Positions 23,353-33,753 are shown, numbered from the stretch's first letter. The stretch: DNA of 64,000 nt from Agrobacterium cavarae (GCF_004310285.1 NZ_SISF01000025.1:105568-169567); one strand, 5' to 3'. Program-made: numbers and translations. Notes: generated from the sequence alone by a model not told the origin.

Positions 23353-24771
23353 TTATGCGGTGGGCTGCACAGCAGGTGCCGAGATATTTGCCAGCAATTC
23401 CGGCCTCAGCGCCTCGATCAACTGTTCAGCGCTCATATAGCCTTTTTCCAGCACGACCTGCGGCACGGTTCGACCGCTTGCCAGTGCCTCGCGTGCAACC
23501 TCGGTTGCGGCGTAATAGCCGATCAGCGGATTGAGCGCCGTCGCAATGCCGATCGATTCTTCCAATCGACGCGCCATGATATCGACATTGGCGGTAATGC
23601 CGACAACGCAGCGTTCCGCAAGCGTCCGGCAGGCGGTGCCGAGCTGAGCGATGCTTTCCGACAACGCCCGCACGATGACAGGCTCGAAGGCGTTCAGCTG
23701 AAGTTGACCGCCCTCCGCGGCCATGGTGACGGTGATGTCGTTGCCGATGACCACGAAAGCGACCTGGTTGACGACTTCCGGGATCACAGGATTGACCTTG
23801 CCGGGCATGATGCTTGAGCCGGCCTGCACGGCGGGGAGATTGATCTCACCGATGCCGGCACGGGGGCCGGAGGACAGCAGGCGCAGGTCATTGCAGGTCT
23901 TCGAGAGTTTGACGGCGACGCGCTTCAATACGCCCGAGAGATGGACAAAGGCGCCAGGATCCTGCGTTGCCTCGATGAGGTCGCTGGCCGTCACCAGTGG
24001 TCGACCTGTCAGTTGGACCAGATGCTTGCAGGCAATCGCGGCATAACCGGCAGGAGCGTTAAGGCCTGTGCCGATCGCCGTCGCACCGAGGTTGATCTCA
24101 TGCAGCAATGCTGCCGATTCGATCAGGCGCGCACGGTCTTCCCCAAGCATCACGGCGAAGGTGCGGAATTCCTGGCCGAGTGTCATCGGCACTGCATCCT
24201 GCAACTGCGTGCGCCCGACTTTCAGAACGCCGTCAAATTCGCGGGCCTTCGCCTCGAAAGCGTCCTGAAGCACGAGCATGGAGGCGGCAAGTTCATCGAT
24301 GGATTCGATCAAGGCGATGTTGATCGCCGTCGGATAGGCGTCATTGGTGGATTGGCTGAGATTGACGTGATCGTTCGGGTGCAGGTGCTTGTAATCGCCC
24401 TTGGCGTGCCCGAGAATCTCCAGCGCGCGGTTGGCGATCACCTCATTGGCATTCATGTTGGTGGACGTTCCGGCCCCGCCCTGAATCACATCGACGATGA
24501 ACTGGTCATGGAGGGCACCGTCGCGGATCTCGCGGCAGGCCGTGACGATGGCGTCCAGACGCTCCTGATCCAGCAGTCCCAACTCATGGTTTGCCAATGC
24601 AGCGGCCTCCTTGACGAAGGTCAGTCCGCGAATGAGATAGGGATAGCGGCCGATCGTTGCGCCGCTGATCTGGAAGTTCTCCGCCGCGCGCTGCGTGTGC
24701 ACGCCCCAATAGGCATCTGCAGGGACATCCTTGGGCCCGAGAAGATCGCGTTCCTGACGCATCGTGATCAT
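23353..24771 (-). CDS. aspA: Aspartate ammonia-lyase (aspartase)
   Basis: A 472-residue fumarase/aspartase superfamily enzyme that converts L-aspartate to fumarate and ammonium. The superfamily signature GSSIMPGKVNPV, which holds the catalytic Ser loop, is near residue 315. HLHPNDHVNLSQSTND (substrate binding) is near residue 133. GGAGG lies inside the first four codons of the longest frame (24783), so the ATG at 24771, 5 nt after it, is the likelier start. Called ansB in Rhizobium. It is divergent from ansP, with paired inverted repeats between them. Confidence 0.95.
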   Translation of the reverse strand: MITMRQERDLLGPKDVPADAYWGVHTQRAAENFQISGATIGRYPYLIRGLTFVKEAAALANHELGLLDQERLDAIVTACREIRDGALHDQFIVDVIQGGAGTSTNMNANEVIANRALEILGHAKGDYKHLHPNDHVNLSQSTNDAYPTAINIALIESIDELAASMLVLQDAFEAKAREFDGVLKVGRTQLQDAVPMTLGQEFRTFAVMLGEDRARLIESAALLHEINLGATAIGTGLNAPAGYAAIACKHLVQLTGRPLVTASDLIEATQDPGAFVHLSGVLKRVAVKLSKTCNDLRLLSSGPRAGIGEINLPAVQAGSSIMPGKVNPVIPEVVNQVAFVVIGNDITVTMAAEGGQLQLNAFEPVIVRALSESIAQLGTACRTLAERCVVGITANVDIMARRLEESIGIATALNPLIGYYAATEVAREALASGRTVPQVVLEKGYMSAEQLIEALRPELLANISAPAVQPTA

Positions 24772-24794
24772 ATCATCCTCCATGTTGATCCGAT

Positions 24795-24929
24795 AATCTG
24801 TAAAGCTGCTAGACAGATTTAACTTGGTTTAATCCTGTCCATGATGTAGGTCAATGGGCGGGGAGAGGGTTGACGGGCGTGCAGTGGAGAATTAAGGGAT
24901 CGAAAATCTGTCATGCAGCCTTACAGAAT
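24795..24929. promoter_or_regulatory. Two matching inverted repeats in the aspA-ansP promoter region (candidate AnsR operators)
   Basis: AATCTGT-N11-ACAGATT at 24795-24819 and AATCTGT-N11-ACAGAAT at 24905-24929. The two dyads have the same half-sites and same spacing, 110 bases apart, one nearer aspA and one nearer ansP. GntR dimers bind this kind of dyad. The rest of the 24772-25041 gap has no coding signal. Confidence 0.6.
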
Positions 24930-25041
24930 GGCTACCTTGACCTTTCGGCGCCTGGAGTTTTGACAGAGCATTCTCGCGCAAGGACAGAACGGGTCATTCA
25001 TCAAGTCTATGGACGACAGCTCTGAGGGAGGAGCGACACCA

Positions 25042-26511
25042 GTGGATAAGGTAACTCAAGCAAACCATGAACGTCAGGTCGAAATCCAGGAGGATTTCGG
25101 CTATCACAAAGCACTCAAACCGCGCCAGATCCAGATGATCGCCATTGGCGGCGCGATCGGGACAGGGCTTTTCCTCGGGGCGGGCGGGCGCCTTGCCATT
25201 GCTGGCCCCGCTCTTATCTTCGCTTATGCAATTTGCGGCTTCTTCGCCTTCCTGGTGCTCAGAGCGCTTGGCGAATTGATCATGCATCGCCCGACATCGG
25301 GTTCGTTCGTTTCCTATGCCCGCGAGTTCTACGGCGAGAAGATGGCCTTCGCTGTCGGCTGGATGTACTGGATGAACTGGGCGATGACCTCGGTTGCCGA
25401 TGTGACGGCGGTTGCCCTCTACATGAATTTCTTCAAGCAATATGTGCCCTGGATGCAGGGCATCGACCAGTGGGTGTTCGCGCTCGGCGCGCTCATCATC
25501 GTGCTCGGCATGAACATGCTGTCGGTCAAGGTGTTCGGCGAACTGGAATTCTGGTTCAGCCTGATCAAGGTCCTCGCGCTCTTCACCTTCCTGATCGTGG
25601 GTGTTTACTTCGTCATTTTTGGAACGCCAATCGAAGGTCACGTCACAGGCTTCAGCCTGATTGCCGATAATGGCGGCTTCTTCCCCAATGGCATCCTACC
25701 GGCCTTCATCATCATTCAAGGTGTGCTCTTCGCCTATGCCTCTATCGAGTTGATCGGAACCACCGCAGGTGAAACGGAGGATCCGCGCAAGGTGATGCCG
25801 AAGGCGATCCGCACCGTCGTCTTCCGCCTTCTCGTCTTCTATGTCGGCTCAGTCCTGCTGCTTACGCTTCTTTTGCCCTATACGGCCTACAAGGCGGGCG
25901 AGAGCCCGTTCGTGACCTTCTTTGGCTCTATCGGGGTGGAAGGCGCTGACATCGTCATGAACCTGGTCGTTCTGACCGCGGTTCTGTCGTCGCTGAATGC
26001 CGGCCTCTATTCGACCGGGCGCATCCTGCATTCGATGGCGGTGTCCGGCTCTGCACCGGCGGCGCTGGCGAAGATGAATAAGGCTGGCGTGCCCTATGGC
26101 GGCATCGCGGTCACGGCTGTCGTCACTGTGCTCGGCGTCATTCTCAATGCCATTGTTCCTTCGGAAGCATTTGAAATTGCGCTCAATCTTGCCGCGCTCG
26201 GCATTATTTGCGCCTGGGGCGTCATCGTGTTATGCCAACTCAAGCTGTGGCATCTGTCCCGGCAGGGGAAGATGCAGCGTCCGGATTTCAGCATGATTGG
26301 CGCGCCTTATACGGGCATCCTGACGCTTGTCTTCCTGTTTGGCGTTCTGGTGCTGATGGCATTCGATTACCCTGCGGGCACATATACCGTCGGCTCTCTT
26401 ATCGTCATCGCACCGACCTTGGTGGGGGGATGGTATTTGATGCGTGGCCGTATTCAGGAATTGTCTAAAGCACAGCAGTTGCGTGACGCTGGCGCGCGGG
26501 GCCAGCAGTGA
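25042..26511 (+). CDS. ansP: Amino acid permease, probable L-asparagine transporter
   Basis: A 489-residue permease of the amino acid transporter (AAT) subfamily of APC transporters, with about 12 membrane helices starting at [20 protein letters not shown]. The consensus motif on TM1 and the [13 protein letters not shown] loop after TM6 are typical. The start is taken as GTG at 25042 because GAGGGAGGAG lies 9 nt upstream, and the ATG at 25009 has none. It overlaps ansA by 4 bases, so transport and hydrolysis of asparagine are translationally coupled. Substrate is inferred from that context. Confidence 0.85.
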   Translation: MDKVTQANHERQVEIQEDFGYHKALKPRQIQMIAIGGAIGTGLFLGAGGRLAIAGPALIFAYAICGFFAFLVLRALGELIMHRPTSGSFVSYAREFYGEKMAFAVGWMYWMNWAMTSVADVTAVALYMNFFKQYVPWMQGIDQWVFALGALIIVLGMNMLSVKVFGELEFWFSLIKVLALFTFLIVGVYFVIFGTPIEGHVTGFSLIADNGGFFPNGILPAFIIIQGVLFAYASIELIGTTAGETEDPRKVMPKAIRTVVFRLLVFYVGSVLLLTLLLPYTAYKAGESPFVTFFGSIGVEGADIVMNLVVLTAVLSSLNAGLYSTGRILHSMAVSGSAPAALAKMNKAGVPYGGIAVTAVVTVLGVILNAIVPSEAFEIALNLAALGIICAWGVIVLCQLKLWHLSRQGKMQRPDFSMIGAPYTGILTLVFLFGVLVLMAFDYPAGTYTVGSLIVIAPTLVGGWYLMRGRIQELSKAQQLRDAGARGQQ

Positions 26512-27470
26512 CCGTCGTAATTCCGACCGATCATGAAAAAGGGCTGGTGGCGGTCATTGCCACCGGCGGAACCATTGCGAGCCAACGCGATGAAACCGGG
26601 GCTGCGAAACCCTCGCTCTCCGGTGAAAACCTGCTCTCCGGCCTTGGCGGCGATAGCGCCTCCGTCAAACCCGTCGAGCTGATGGCGAAGGATTCTTCCA
26701 GCCTGACGGTCTCAGACATGCAGGCGATCAGCGATGCGGTCGGTGTCGAGCTTGCGAACCCTGCGGTGAATGGCGTCGTCGTGCTTCACGGCACGGATGC
26801 GATGGAAGAAACCTCACTGCTCGTTCATCTGCAGCATAGGCTCGGCAAACCGGTGATCTTCACCGGTGCGCAGTTTACAGCCGATAACCCGCTCTCGGAT
26901 GGCCCGGCCAATCTTCAGGCGGCGATTGCCGCTGCCGCGACGCCATCCAATAGCGACAAGGGCGTCCTTCTGTCGTTCGGTGGCAAGTTGCTGCCGGTCT
27001 GGGGTCTCTACAAGCGCTCAGCCGACGATCCGGATGCGTTCGATCTTGCGGGACCTTCCGACTGTCCTCAAAGCCCTGAATTTTCGGCGCCGGTCGATGC
27101 TATCCGCATCGACATCGTCGCAATCTATCCGGGCTGTGAAGCGACCCATATCGATGCCAGTCTTGATGCGGGGGCCAAAGGCATCGTTCTTTGCGCTCTC
27201 GGCTCAGGTAATGCCAACGCGGACGTAGTTGATGCTCTGCGGCGTTGTCGCGAGAGACATGTTCCGGTCGTCGTTTCCAGCCGCGTTCCCGAGGGGCACC
27301 TGGTGGCGGGCTATGGCGGAGGCGGTGGCGGTCACGATATGGGTGCTGTCGGTGCCATCCATTCCCGAACATTGCGGCCTGGTCAGGCAAGAATTCTGCT
27401 GGCATCGCTTATAGCCGCGTCTGCGCGACACCGCGACATGGCGCGTGCGTTCAACGACTTTCGCGATTGA
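26508..27470 (+). CDS. ansA: L-asparaginase (type II-like fold)
   Basis: A 320-residue asparaginase that hydrolyses asparagine to aspartate and ammonium. Catalytic Thr motif ATGGTIAS is at about residues 18-25 and the second active-site block [11 protein letters not shown] at about residues 93-103. There is no signal peptide, so the enzyme is cytoplasmic, consistent with a paired permease. The start is a GTG inside GTGA, overlapping the ansP stop. The product aspartate feeds the neighbouring aspartase. Confidence 0.92.
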   Translation: MTVVIPTDHEKGLVAVIATGGTIASQRDETGAAKPSLSGENLLSGLGGDSASVKPVELMAKDSSSLTVSDMQAISDAVGVELANPAVNGVVVLHGTDAMEETSLLVHLQHRLGKPVIFTGAQFTADNPLSDGPANLQAAIAAAATPSNSDKGVLLSFGGKLLPVWGLYKRSADDPDAFDLAGPSDCPQSPEFSAPVDAIRIDIVAIYPGCEATHIDASLDAGAKGIVLCALGSGNANADVVDALRRCRERHVPVVVSSRVPEGHLVAGYGGGGGGHDMGAVGAIHSRTLRPGQARILLASLIAASARHRDMARAFNDFRD

Positions 27471-27515
27471 AACGATCCGGGGATAACACGGAAGTGGCAG
27501 AAATGTGATTTCTGC

Positions 27516-27540
27516 GGAACTTATCGTCTTCGACCCTGTT
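27516..27540 (+). promoter_or_regulatory. GGAAC-N16-TGTT upstream of glucose dehydrogenase (weak EcfG-like)
   Basis: GGAAC at 27516-27520 and TGTT at 27537-27540 give GGAAC-N18-TT, acceptable for the looser S. meliloti RpoE2 consensus but with a mismatch to CGTT. It is 32 bases upstream of the gcd start codon, a sensible promoter distance. Confidence 0.3.
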
Positions 27541-27564
27541 AAGCCCCAAGGGAAATTAACAGGG
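27534..27564 (+). promoter_or_regulatory. Hairpin overlapping the gcd ribosome site
   Basis: Perfect 9-bp inverted repeat CCCTGTTAA (27534-27542) / TTAACAGGG (27556-27564), loop 13 nt. The 3' arm contains the AGGGG that serves as gcd Shine-Dalgarno (ATG at 27572). It could be a translational control hairpin or part of the ansA terminator. No T-run follows. Confidence 0.5.
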
Positions 27565-27571
27565 GCTCTTC

Positions 27572-29911
27572 ATGGCGGTCACCATTACTGCTGTCGCTCT
27601 AGCGCTTGTCGGCCTTGCGCTTTTCGGCTTCGGTTCTCAACTTATCATGCTCGGGGGAAGCCTTTATTACGCTCTCGCCGGGCTTGCCTTCGTTATCACG
27701 GCAATTCTTCTCTTCAAGCGAAACAAGGCGGCGCTGCATTTCTACGCGCTCTTCGTGATCGCGACCCTCGGCTGGGCCTTGTGGGAAGTTGGTCTCGACT
27801 GGTGGCAGCTTGGACCGCGTGGCGGCCTGATCATCGTGATCGGCATCTGGCTGCTGATGCCATGGATCCGTAAGCCACTCGGTTTCGTCAGCCCGACCGG
27901 CATTCGCTACGGAGCAAATGCCGTCCCGCTTCTGGTCGCTGTCGTCATTTCCATGGGTGTGGCCGCCGTATCGATGACGCAGGACCTGCATGACCAGGAG
28001 GGCAATCTTCCGACGGAGGTCGTCAACAACGCGCCCTCTTATGGAAATGCTGTTCCGGATGGTGAGTGGCATCAATATGGACGGACGTCCTATGGCCAGC
28101 GCTATTCGCCGCTGACACAGATCACCACTGCCAATGTTGGCGATCTGAAAGAGGTCTGGCGTTATGAAACCGGCGACGTCAAGCTTCCCGACGATGTTGG
28201 TGAAACGACGTATCAGGTCACGCCGCTGAAGGTTGGCAAGACACTCTTCCTCTGCACCCCGCACAATTGGGCGATCGCCATCGATGCGGCGACCGGCAAG
28301 GAAAAGTGGAAATATGATCCCAATGTCGGCCTCAATCCCAATCGCCAGCATCAGACATGCCGCGGCGTGACTTACTATGCCGATCCAGCCGCTCAGGCAG
28401 GCTCGCAATGCGCCGCGCGCGTCTATTTGCCAACATCCGATGCTCGTCTGATCGCGCTCGATGCCGAAAGCGGCAAGGTCTGCACGTCTTTCGCCGATCA
28501 GGGTGTTCTCCACCTCGAAGTCGGTATGAAGTACAATCCGGCTGGCTACTACTATTCCACATCGCCGCCCGCCATTGCCGGCAACAAGATCATCGTCGGC
28601 GGCGCGGTCAATGACAACTACTCCACCCAGGAACAGTCAGGCGTCATTCGCGCCTTCGATGTGAACAGCGGAGAGCTGCTGTGGAACTGGGATTCCGGAA
28701 ACCCTACCCAGACCCAACCGCTTCCGCCGGGTCAGACCTATACGACCAACTCTCCCAACAGCTGGTCCGTATTCAGCGTCGATGAAGCGCTTGGGCTCGT
28801 CTACATCCCTTTGGGGAATCAAGTTCCTGACCAGCTCGGAATGGGTCGGAGCGAGAATGTAGAGAAATACTCCTCGTCGATCGTGGCACTCGACGTAAAC
28901 ACCGGGCAGGACCGCTGGGTCCGACAGACGGTGCATCACGATCTCTGGGATATGGATGTGCCGGCCCAGCCGGTGCTGCTCGATATCACCAAGCCTGATG
29001 GTCAATCCGTTCCCGCTCTCGTCGGTCCGACCAAGCAAGGTGACATCTATGTGCTGGACCGTCGGACGGGTGAGCCAATCCTGCCGGTGACCGAAGAGCC
29101 GGCACCCGGTGGGGCAATCCCCGAGGATTTCTCCGCGCCGACGCAGCCCACATCCGCCTTGACCTTCAAGCCAGAACCGCTGCAGGAAAAGAACATGTGG
29201 GGTGTCTCGCTGTTCGATCAGCTCGCCTGCCGCATCAAGTTCCATCAGCTGAACTACGAAGGTCGTTACACGCCGCCGTCGCTGAATGGATCGATCATCT
29301 ACCCTGGCAATTTTGGTACCTTCAACTGGGGCAGTGTCGCAGTCGATCCCGAACGCCAGGTCATGTTCGGCATGCCGACCTATCTCGCCTTCACCTCACA
29401 GCTCGTTCCGCGCGACCAGATCCCCCCGCGAGGTCAGGATGAGAAGGGCAGCGAGCAGGGTCTGAACCGCAATGATGGTGCACCCTATGGCGTGCTGATG
29501 GGCCCGTTCCTGAGCCCGATCGGCATTCCCTGCCAGGCGCCGCCATGGGGTTATGTCGCCGGTGCCGATCTCAGAACCGGCAAGGTTGCCTATAAGCACA
29601 AGAACGGCACCGTTTACGACATGACGCCGCTGCCACTTCACTTCAAGGTCGGTGTGCCGGGTATCGGCGGTCCGATGATCACCAAAGGTGGCGTCGCTTT
29701 CCTTGGCGCAGCGGTGGACGATTATCTGCGCGCTTACAATCTGACGAGCGGCAAGCAGCTTTGGGAAGCACGCCTTCCCGCAGGTGGGCAGGCCACGCCC
29801 ATGACCTACGCTCTCGACGACGGCAAGCAATATGTCGTGATGGTTGCAGGCGGCCACGGTTCGGTGGGGACGAAGCCGGGTGATTACGTCATCGCCTACA
29901 CGCTCCCATAA
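27572..29911 (+). CDS. gcd: Membrane-bound PQQ-dependent glucose dehydrogenase
   Basis: A 779-residue quinoprotein. The first about 150 residues contain four to five membrane helices (VTITAVALALVGLALFGFG; LIMLGGSLYYALAGLAFVI; GLIIVIGIWLLMPWI), followed by the eight-bladed PQQ propeller facing the periplasm. WHQYGRTSYGQRYSPLTQI, HDLWDMDVPAQPVLLDI and GTFNWGSVAVDP are hallmark segments of the glucose/quinate/shikimate group. It oxidises aldoses to lactones and passes electrons to ubiquinone. Which sugar is used cannot be told from sequence. No PQQ synthesis genes are in the window. A strong terminator follows. Confidence 0.93.
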   Translation: MAVTITAVALALVGLALFGFGSQLIMLGGSLYYALAGLAFVITAILLFKRNKAALHFYALFVIATLGWALWEVGLDWWQLGPRGGLIIVIGIWLLMPWIRKPLGFVSPTGIRYGANAVPLLVAVVISMGVAAVSMTQDLHDQEGNLPTEVVNNAPSYGNAVPDGEWHQYGRTSYGQRYSPLTQITTANVGDLKEVWRYETGDVKLPDDVGETTYQVTPLKVGKTLFLCTPHNWAIAIDAATGKEKWKYDPNVGLNPNRQHQTCRGVTYYADPAAQAGSQCAARVYLPTSDARLIALDAESGKVCTSFADQGVLHLEVGMKYNPAGYYYSTSPPAIAGNKIIVGGAVNDNYSTQEQSGVIRAFDVNSGELLWNWDSGNPTQTQPLPPGQTYTTNSPNSWSVFSVDEALGLVYIPLGNQVPDQLGMGRSENVEKYSSSIVALDVNTGQDRWVRQTVHHDLWDMDVPAQPVLLDITKPDGQSVPALVGPTKQGDIYVLDRRTGEPILPVTEEPAPGGAIPEDFSAPTQPTSALTFKPEPLQEKNMWGVSLFDQLACRIKFHQLNYEGRYTPPSLNGSIIYPGNFGTFNWGSVAVDPERQVMFGMPTYLAFTSQLVPRDQIPPRGQDEKGSEQGLNRNDGAPYGVLMGPFLSPIGIPCQAPPWGYVAGADLRTGKVAYKHKNGTVYDMTPLPLHFKVGVPGIGGPMITKGGVAFLGAAVDDYLRAYNLTSGKQLWEARLPAGGQATPMTYALDDGKQYVVMVAGGHGSVGTKPGDYVIAYTLP

Positions 29912-29936
29912 CCAGATCATTTCGCTAAAACCCTTG

Positions 29937-29968
29937 ATGGCCGGGACTTCGTTCCGGCCATTTTGTTT
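29937..29968 (+). terminator. Terminator after gcd
   Basis: 11-bp stem ATGGCCGGGAC (29937-29947) / GTTCCGGCCAT (29951-29961), one G-T pair, 3-nt loop, then TTTTGTTT. Confidence 0.88.
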
Positions 29969-30061
29969 ATTCTCAGCACAATGATCCACTTGTTTTTGAT
30001 ATGTAATAACATTACAAGGGCTCGCTTGACGGACGAGATCAAATAGGTCTATCTGGCTGGC

Positions 30062-30253
30062 GACGGTTCCAAGCGAGTGATCGTGAGGAATAATAGGGAA
30101 CACGGTGAAGGGATATCTCCAATGCCGTGGCTGCCCCCGCAACTGTAAACGGATTGTCGAGCACTCGTGGCGCATTCACCTGCGTCAGGCCACTGCGAAT
30201 TATCGTGGGAAGGCGGGCAAGACGATCATCCGTGAGCCAGGAGACCTGCCGTC
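30062..30253 (+). promoter_or_regulatory. Cobalamin (B12) riboswitch
   Basis: All landmark blocks of the adenosylcobalamin aptamer occur in order: GGTTCC, AATAGGGAACACGGTGAA, AATGCCGTGGCTGCCCCCGC, AACTGTAAACGG, GCCACTGCG, GGGAAGGCGGG, and the B12 box GAGCCAGGAGACCTGCC. P1 closes by pairing GACGG (30062) with CCGTC (30253). It lies upstream of a btu transporter operon, as expected for feedback by cobalamin. Confidence 0.97.
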
Positions 30254-30303
30254 ATAAGTTCATTCCAATGTCACGGGCGGGGATGCCCTGAACAGGAGAC
30301 GTC

Positions 30304-30414
30304 ATGATTGTTATTTGCGCCCTTCAGCGCTCACATCCATCTGTCTTTTTCCCTCGTTCTCGATCGTCTCACCCCCGTGGCTGTCGAATGAGTGTTTTAT
30401 TCGCGCTCACATGA
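30304..30414 (+). CDS. Leader ORF 1 (36 aa) between riboswitch and btuF
   Basis: Begins with ATG 4-5 nt after AGGAGACGTC, the only good ribosome site between the riboswitch and btuF. It encodes MIVICALQRSHPSVFF and a basic middle (PRSRSSHPRGCR), ending in TGA within ATGA, which overlaps the next ORF start. I do not recognise it. It may serve only to carry ribosomes downstream. Confidence 0.4.
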   Translation: MIVICALQRSHPSVFFPRSRSSHPRGCRMSVLFALT

Positions 30415-30467
30415 CGGCGTCTTGCTTGTCGGCAACGTCGACGATTTCGGGGATTATCGGACCATGA
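30411..30467 (+). CDS. Leader ORF 2 (18 aa), overlapping ORF 1 and btuF
   Basis: An 18-codon frame, MTASCLSATSTISGIIGP, starting in the ATGA that ends leader ORF 1 and stopping in the ATGA that starts btuF at 30464. Two consecutive 4-base stop/start overlaps would let ribosomes re-initiate stepwise from the riboswitch-exposed ribosome site into btuF, which has no clear site of its own. Inference from geometry only. Confidence 0.35.
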   Translation: MTASCLSATSTISGIIGP

Positions 30468-31489
30468 CATTTCATTTCACCGGCGCGTTTCTGGCCGCTG
30501 CACTCACTGCGCTCTCGATCGTGCCGAAAACGGCAGAGGCTGCGGAAACGACCTACCCCTTGACGCTGAAAAATTGCGGCAGGGACGTCACCTTTCCGCA
30601 TGCTCCACAGCGCACCGTGTCTCTCGGTCAGAGCACCACGGAAATTCTTTATCTGCTCGGACTGGCCGACAAGGTGGTCGGTACGGCCGTCTGGATCGGC
30701 CCGGTTATCAAGGGATACGAAGAGGCCAACGCCAAGGTCGAGCGCCTCGCGGACAATGATCCGAGTTTCGAGAGTGTGGTTGCCAAAAAGCCGGACCTCG
30801 TAACCGCTCAGTTTCAATGGCATGTCGGTCCGGAAGGCATTGTGGCGAAGCCTGAGCAATTTGAAGAGCTTGGTATCCCGGTTTACACGTCGCCTGCCGA
30901 TTGCACGGGTAAGGACAATTCGGGCGGCGGCGATGGTGTCAGACATTCGGTCTTCACCATGGACCAGATCTACCAGGAAATTGCCGAACTCGCGCAAATC
31001 TTCAACGTGCGGGATCGAGGTGAGAAGCTCATCGCCGACCTGAAGGCCCGCGAGGGTGCTGCGCGTCAGAAGATCGCATCCGTGAATGGCAAGCTCTCGG
31101 CTGTCTTCTGGTTCTCCAGCGCCGAACTGGATATCGATCCTTACGTGGCGGGCAAGAATGGTGCACCCGGCTACATCATGTCGGCGCTCGGCATCAAGAA
31201 TGTCATCGATAGCGATGAAGAATGGCCGACGGTTGGTTGGGAAACCATCGCCAAGTCCAACCCCACGATCATCGTTGCGGGCAAGATGGACCGCCGCCGG
31301 TTTCCAGCCGACGATATCGCAGTGAAGCTGAAATTCCTGAAAGATGATCCCGTTACAAGCCTGATGCCAGCGGTGAAGGACAACCATATCGTCGTCATGG
31401 ATGCGCAGGCGATGAACCCGACGATCCGGACCATCGACGGCATCGAGGTGCTGGCCGACCAGATCCTCCAACTTGGCCTAGTGAAGTAA
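30464..31489 (+). CDS. btuF: B12-type ABC transporter, substrate-binding protein
   Basis: A 341-residue periplasmic binding protein with a signal peptide (GAFLAAALTALSIVPKTAEA, cleavage near residue 26) and the helical-backbone fold of BtuF/FhuD-type receptors: CGRDVTFPHAPQRTVSLGQSTTEILYLLG. GWETIAKSNPTIIVAG and the C-terminal helix are also typical. The riboswitch makes cobalamin or a corrinoid the likely ligand, though metal-chelate receptors look similar. An in-frame GTG at 30392 would add 24 residues before the signal peptide. It is less likely but has no worse a ribosome site. Confidence 0.87.
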   Translation: MTFHFTGAFLAAALTALSIVPKTAEAAETTYPLTLKNCGRDVTFPHAPQRTVSLGQSTTEILYLLGLADKVVGTAVWIGPVIKGYEEANAKVERLADNDPSFESVVAKKPDLVTAQFQWHVGPEGIVAKPEQFEELGIPVYTSPADCTGKDNSGGGDGVRHSVFTMDQIYQEIAELAQIFNVRDRGEKLIADLKAREGAARQKIASVNGKLSAVFWFSSAELDIDPYVAGKNGAPGYIMSALGIKNVIDSDEEWPTVGWETIAKSNPTIIVAGKMDRRRFPADDIAVKLKFLKDDPVTSLMPAVKDNHIVVMDAQAMNPTIRTIDGIEVLADQILQLGLVK

Positions 31490-31493
31490 GAGG

Positions 31494-32509
31494 ATGTCCG
31501 TTCCCTTGCTTTACACCCGCGCTGCCGTCATTGCAGCCGGGTGTCTTCTGGTGGCGCTTTGGCTGGGCGCCTCGATTGGCGAAACCTCCATTCCGATGGA
31601 GGTTGTCGCCAAGACCGTCGCCAATCGCCTCTGGCACGCCGGATACCCACTGGATGCCATCGATGAGGGGATCATCTGGAACTATCGTTTGAGCCGCGCC
31701 GTGGTTGCCGCCTGTTGCGGGGCAGCGCTTGCCGTCTCCGGTGTCGTGCTGCAATCGCTGCTGCGCAATCCTCTGGCCGACCCCTATATTCTCGGCATCT
31801 CCGCTGGAGCATCGACCGGCGCGGTCAGCGTCGCGCTCCTTGGCTTCGGCGCGGGCATGCTGACACTGCCGCTCGGTGCATTTCTTGGTGCGCTCGTGGC
31901 TTTTGCGCTTGTCAGCCTGCTGGCGCTGAGGGCAGGGCGAGGTAACAGTGCAATCATTCTGGCCGGCGTTGCCGGTTCGCAATTGTTCAACGCGCTTACC
32001 TCATTCATTGTCACCAAGGCCGCCAATGCGGAACAGGCGCGCGGCATCATGTTCTGGCTGCTCGGCAACCTGTCCGGCGTTCGCTGGACGGATGTCTCGC
32101 TTGCCCTTCCCATAGCCATGTTCGGTCTTATCGTCTGCCTCTGGCATGCCCGCGCCCTGGACGCCTTTACCTTCGGAGCGGAGTCGGCCGCCTCTCTTGG
32201 CATACCCGTGCGCCGCGTCTATGTCGTCCTGACGGGCACGTCTGCCTTGATGACGGCGGTGATGGTCAGCATTGTCGGATCGATCGGCTTTATCGGTCTC
32301 GTCATTCCCCATGCAGCCCGTCTTGTTGTCGGTGTTCGTCACGGACGCCTGTTGCCGGCCGCCGCGCTGATCGGCGCCATCTTCATGATCGCAGCCGATA
32401 TTCTCTCCCGCACCATCATCGCCGGCCAGGTTCTACCGATTGGTGTGATTACCGCGCTCTTTGGTGCGCCAGCCTTCGCGCTCATCCTCTCGCAGCGAAG
32501 GAGGGCGGC

Positions 32510-32513
<4 letters not shown>
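31494..32513 (+). CDS. btuC: B12-type ABC transporter, permease
   Basis: A 339-residue FecCD/BtuC-family permease with about ten membrane helices. Typical blocks include RLSRAVVAACCGAALAVSGV, LLRNPLADPYILGISAGAS and GSIGFIGLVIPHAARLVVG, followed by LPAAALIGAIFMIAADILSR. It starts 4 bases after btuF and overlaps btuD by 4 bases (ATGA), so the three genes are one translationally coupled unit under the riboswitch. Confidence 0.93.
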
Positions 32514-33294
<781 letters not shown>

Positions 33295-33298
<4 letters not shown>

Positions 33299-33753
33299 TG
33301 AAATTGTTGCTATCCATTGCTACGACCGCCGTCGCTTTGTCACTGAGTCCGGGTCTCGCCTTGGCGGAGACCTTCGAGGTCAGGATGCTCAATCAGGGTG
33401 AAAAGGGTTCGATGGTTTTCGAACCCGATTATCTTCAACTCCAGCCTGGCGACACGGTGAAGTTCATCGCCACGCATAAGAGCCACAATGCCGCGACCAT
33501 CGACGGCATGGTTCCAGAGGGGGCGAAGGGTTTCAAGGGCAAGATCAACGAGGAGATTGAAGTCACTTTCGATCAGCAGGGCTTCTATGGAATCAAATGC
33601 TCACCGCATTTCGGTATGGGCATGGTCATGTTGATCAAGGTGGGTGAGGGTAGCCTGCCGGAACACTACAGAAGCGTTGCACTGCCCGCCCGCGCCAAGC
33701 CACGTCTCGACGCCCTGTTTGCCGAGGCAGAAGCAGATCAAGGCAAACCCTGA
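33295..33753 (+). CDS. Pseudoazurin (type I blue copper protein)
   Basis: A 152-residue periplasmic electron carrier. Signal peptide LLLSIATTAVALSLSPGLALA is cleaved near residue 24. The mature protein has the pseudoazurin beginning TFEVRMLNQGEKGSMVFEP and all four copper ligands: His in KSHNAATI, and Cys, His (+3), Met (+8) in KCSPHFGMGM. Pseudoazurins usually donate electrons to nitrite or nitrous oxide reductases. None is in the window. The start overlaps the btuD stop (ATGA), with GAGG 5 nt upstream, putting it in the B12-controlled operon, an odd partner. Confidence 0.93.

Noticed and set aside
30392..30463. GTG at 30392 as the btuF start
   Set aside because: It adds 24 residues before an otherwise normal signal peptide and lacks a ribosome site. 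Kept as an alternative only.
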